Source: DASQDN01 sp035630195 | Lineage (GTDB): Bacteria; Acidobacteriota; Terriglobia; Bryobacterales; Bryobacteraceae | Direction of reading: 5' to 3' | DNA length: 34,946 bases | NCBI GenBank assembly: GCA_035630195.1 | Contig: DASQLD010000310.1 | Coordinates: forward strand, 1-34,946 | Part shown: piece by piece, positions 34,113-34,946 of the stretch | Layout: each line of letters opens with the position of its first letter | Numbering within the stretch: the stretch's first letter is position 1 | Notes under the pieces: generated by a model | What the model was told of the DNA's origin: nothing | What the model saw: the letters and a program-made list of their open reading frames with translations, nothing else | Databases searched by the model: none | Made by a program: the position numbers and the translations under genes

Positions 34113-34946
34113 ATGACCGCGGAAGAGCGGCGACTTAACGCATCCGGTCAGCGAACCGGGCACTGGAAGCGCTGGGGTCCGTACTTAAGCGAGCGCGCCT
34201 GGGGCACCGTCCGGGAAGACTACAGCGAGAATGGCGCCGCCTGGGAATACTTACCGCACGACCACGCCCGTTCACGGGCCTATCGCTGGAACGAAGATGG
34301 AATCGCGGGTATCTCTGATCGTCATCAGAGAATCTGCTTTGCGGTTGCAATGTGGAACGAACGTGATCCGATCTTAAAGGAACGTTTGTTTGGTCTCACA
34401 GGCAACCAGGGGAATCATGGCGAAGATGTCAAGGAATGCTACTACTACCTGGACAATACGCCCACCCATTCGTACATGAAGTATTTGTACAAGTATCCCC
34501 AGGCCGAATTCCCCTACGATCGCCTTCTTGCTGAGAATCTCGCGCGCGACCGACACCAGCGGGAAGTCGATCTCCCGGACACGGGTATTTTCGATGATGG
34601 CCGGTACTTTGATGTCTTTGTCGAATACGCAAAAGCCGATATCGAAGACATTCTTGTTCGCATCACGGTCGCCAACCGAGGTCCGGAGGCATCGACGGTG
34701 CACTTGCTTCCGACGATTTGGTTTCGAAATACGTGGTCTTGGAAACTAGAACAAAAAAGGCCCATGCTAAGGCGCTGCCCGAATGCTCCTTCCGTAATCG
34801 AGTTGGAGGAACCAGCCTATGGGAATCGGTGGATGGCGTTTGAAGATTCTCCCAATTTACTGTTTACCGAGAACGAAACGAACTTCCGCCGACTCTACGG
34901 TACAGATACAGGTCCCGGTTATTCGAAGGATGGCTTCAATGACTAT
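34113..34946 (+). CDS. GH63-like glucosidase (MGH1-type), 5' part (runs off window)
   Basis: An ATG at 34113, two bases after the SDR stop, opens a frame that stays open for 278 codons to the window end. The N-terminal sequence HWKRWGPYLSERAWGTVRED, then YLPHDHARSRAYRWNEDGIA, LFGLTGNQGNHGEDVKECYY, TPTHSYMKYLYKYPQAEFPY and LLPTIWFRNTWSW matches what I recall of bacterial proteins annotated as glucosidase with an MGH1-like, GH63-related fold. No signal peptide is visible, so it is probably cytoplasmic and may act on alpha-linked glucosides. The (alpha/alpha) barrel and catalytic acids lie beyond the window. It is apparently the third gene of the enolase-SDR operon. Confidence 0.88.
   Translation, partial: MTAEERRLNASGQRTGHWKRWGPYLSERAWGTVREDYSENGAAWEYLPHDHARSRAYRWNEDGIAGISDRHQRICFAVAMWNERDPILKERLFGLTGNQGNHGEDVKECYYYLDNTPTHSYMKYLYKYPQAEFPYDRLLAENLARDRHQREVDLPDTGIFDDGRYFDVFVEYAKADIEDILVRITVANRGPEASTVHLLPTIWFRNTWSWKLEQKRPMLRRCPNAPSVIELEEPAYGNRWMAFEDSPNLLFTENETNFRRLYGTDTGPGYSKDGFNDY

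Overview
This window looks like a chromosomal segment of an Acidobacteriota bacterium, most likely of the Bryobacterales/Solibacter type. That assignment is inferred from gene content, not from a marker gene. The signs are an ECF sigma factor translationally coupled to a TPR-bearing Ser/Thr kinase, an Oar-like TonB-dependent receptor with an N-terminal carboxypeptidase-regulatory domain, a DUF1501 plus DUF1549/DUF1553 cytochrome-like pair, and a winged-helix/beta-propeller membrane regulator. The DNA is moderately GC-rich, almost entirely coding, and most neighbouring genes overlap by ATGA or GTGA. I saw no RNA genes, insertion sequences, CRISPR arrays or phage genes, and no gene-free stretch longer than about 130 bases.

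Layout. (1) Bases 1-596 hold the 3' end of a parvulin-type prolyl isomerase on the plus strand, followed by a probable terminator. (2) Bases 660-11936 are one block on the minus strand. In transcription order it runs: an Omp85 protein with seven recognisable POTRA repeats, a SurA-like chaperone without a parvulin domain, a TamB-like protein, a 100-residue DUF2103-like protein, an ECF sigma factor, and a Ser/Thr kinase with a transmembrane helix and an extracytoplasmic TPR region. This is an outer-membrane biogenesis cluster joined to a sigma/kinase signalling pair. (3) Bases 11945-16335 on the plus strand hold a ThiF/MoeB-type E1-like enzyme, a winged-helix/TM/TolB-propeller regulator, and an L-rhamnose/H+ symporter-family permease (RhaT). 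A large TonB-dependent receptor follows at 16464-19886. (4) Bases 19890-27586 on the minus strand form an efflux operon: TetR, HlyD adaptor, tandem-ATPase ABC protein, two ABC-2 permeases and a TolC-like protein. From TetR to the second permease the order is that of the E. coli cecR-ybhGFSR cluster, and here an outer-membrane channel is added at the end. (5) Bases 27667-32195 on the minus strand hold a DUF1549/DUF1553 heme-motif protein with an internal LamG domain, overlapped by a Tat-type DUF1501 protein. (6) Bases 32258-34946 on the plus strand hold an enolase-superfamily protein, a short-chain dehydrogenase, and the start of a GH63-like glucosidase that runs off the window.

How the parts may work together (inference). 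The envelope block could build the outer membrane and monitor its state through the kinase/sigma pair. RhaT and the TonB receptor suggest sugar or glycan uptake through both membranes. The downstream enolase, dehydrogenase and glucosidase suggest carbohydrate or sugar-acid catabolism. The YbhGFSR-like operon with its own TolC gives a complete tripartite exporter controlled by its TetR, for which two inverted repeats just upstream of the TetR start are good operator candidates. The most interesting points are the seven-POTRA Omp85, the sigma factor carrying Thr where acidic residues normally sit in region 2.2 beside its kinase, the asymmetric ATP sites of the exporter, and the altered active-site Lys motif of the enolase-family protein.
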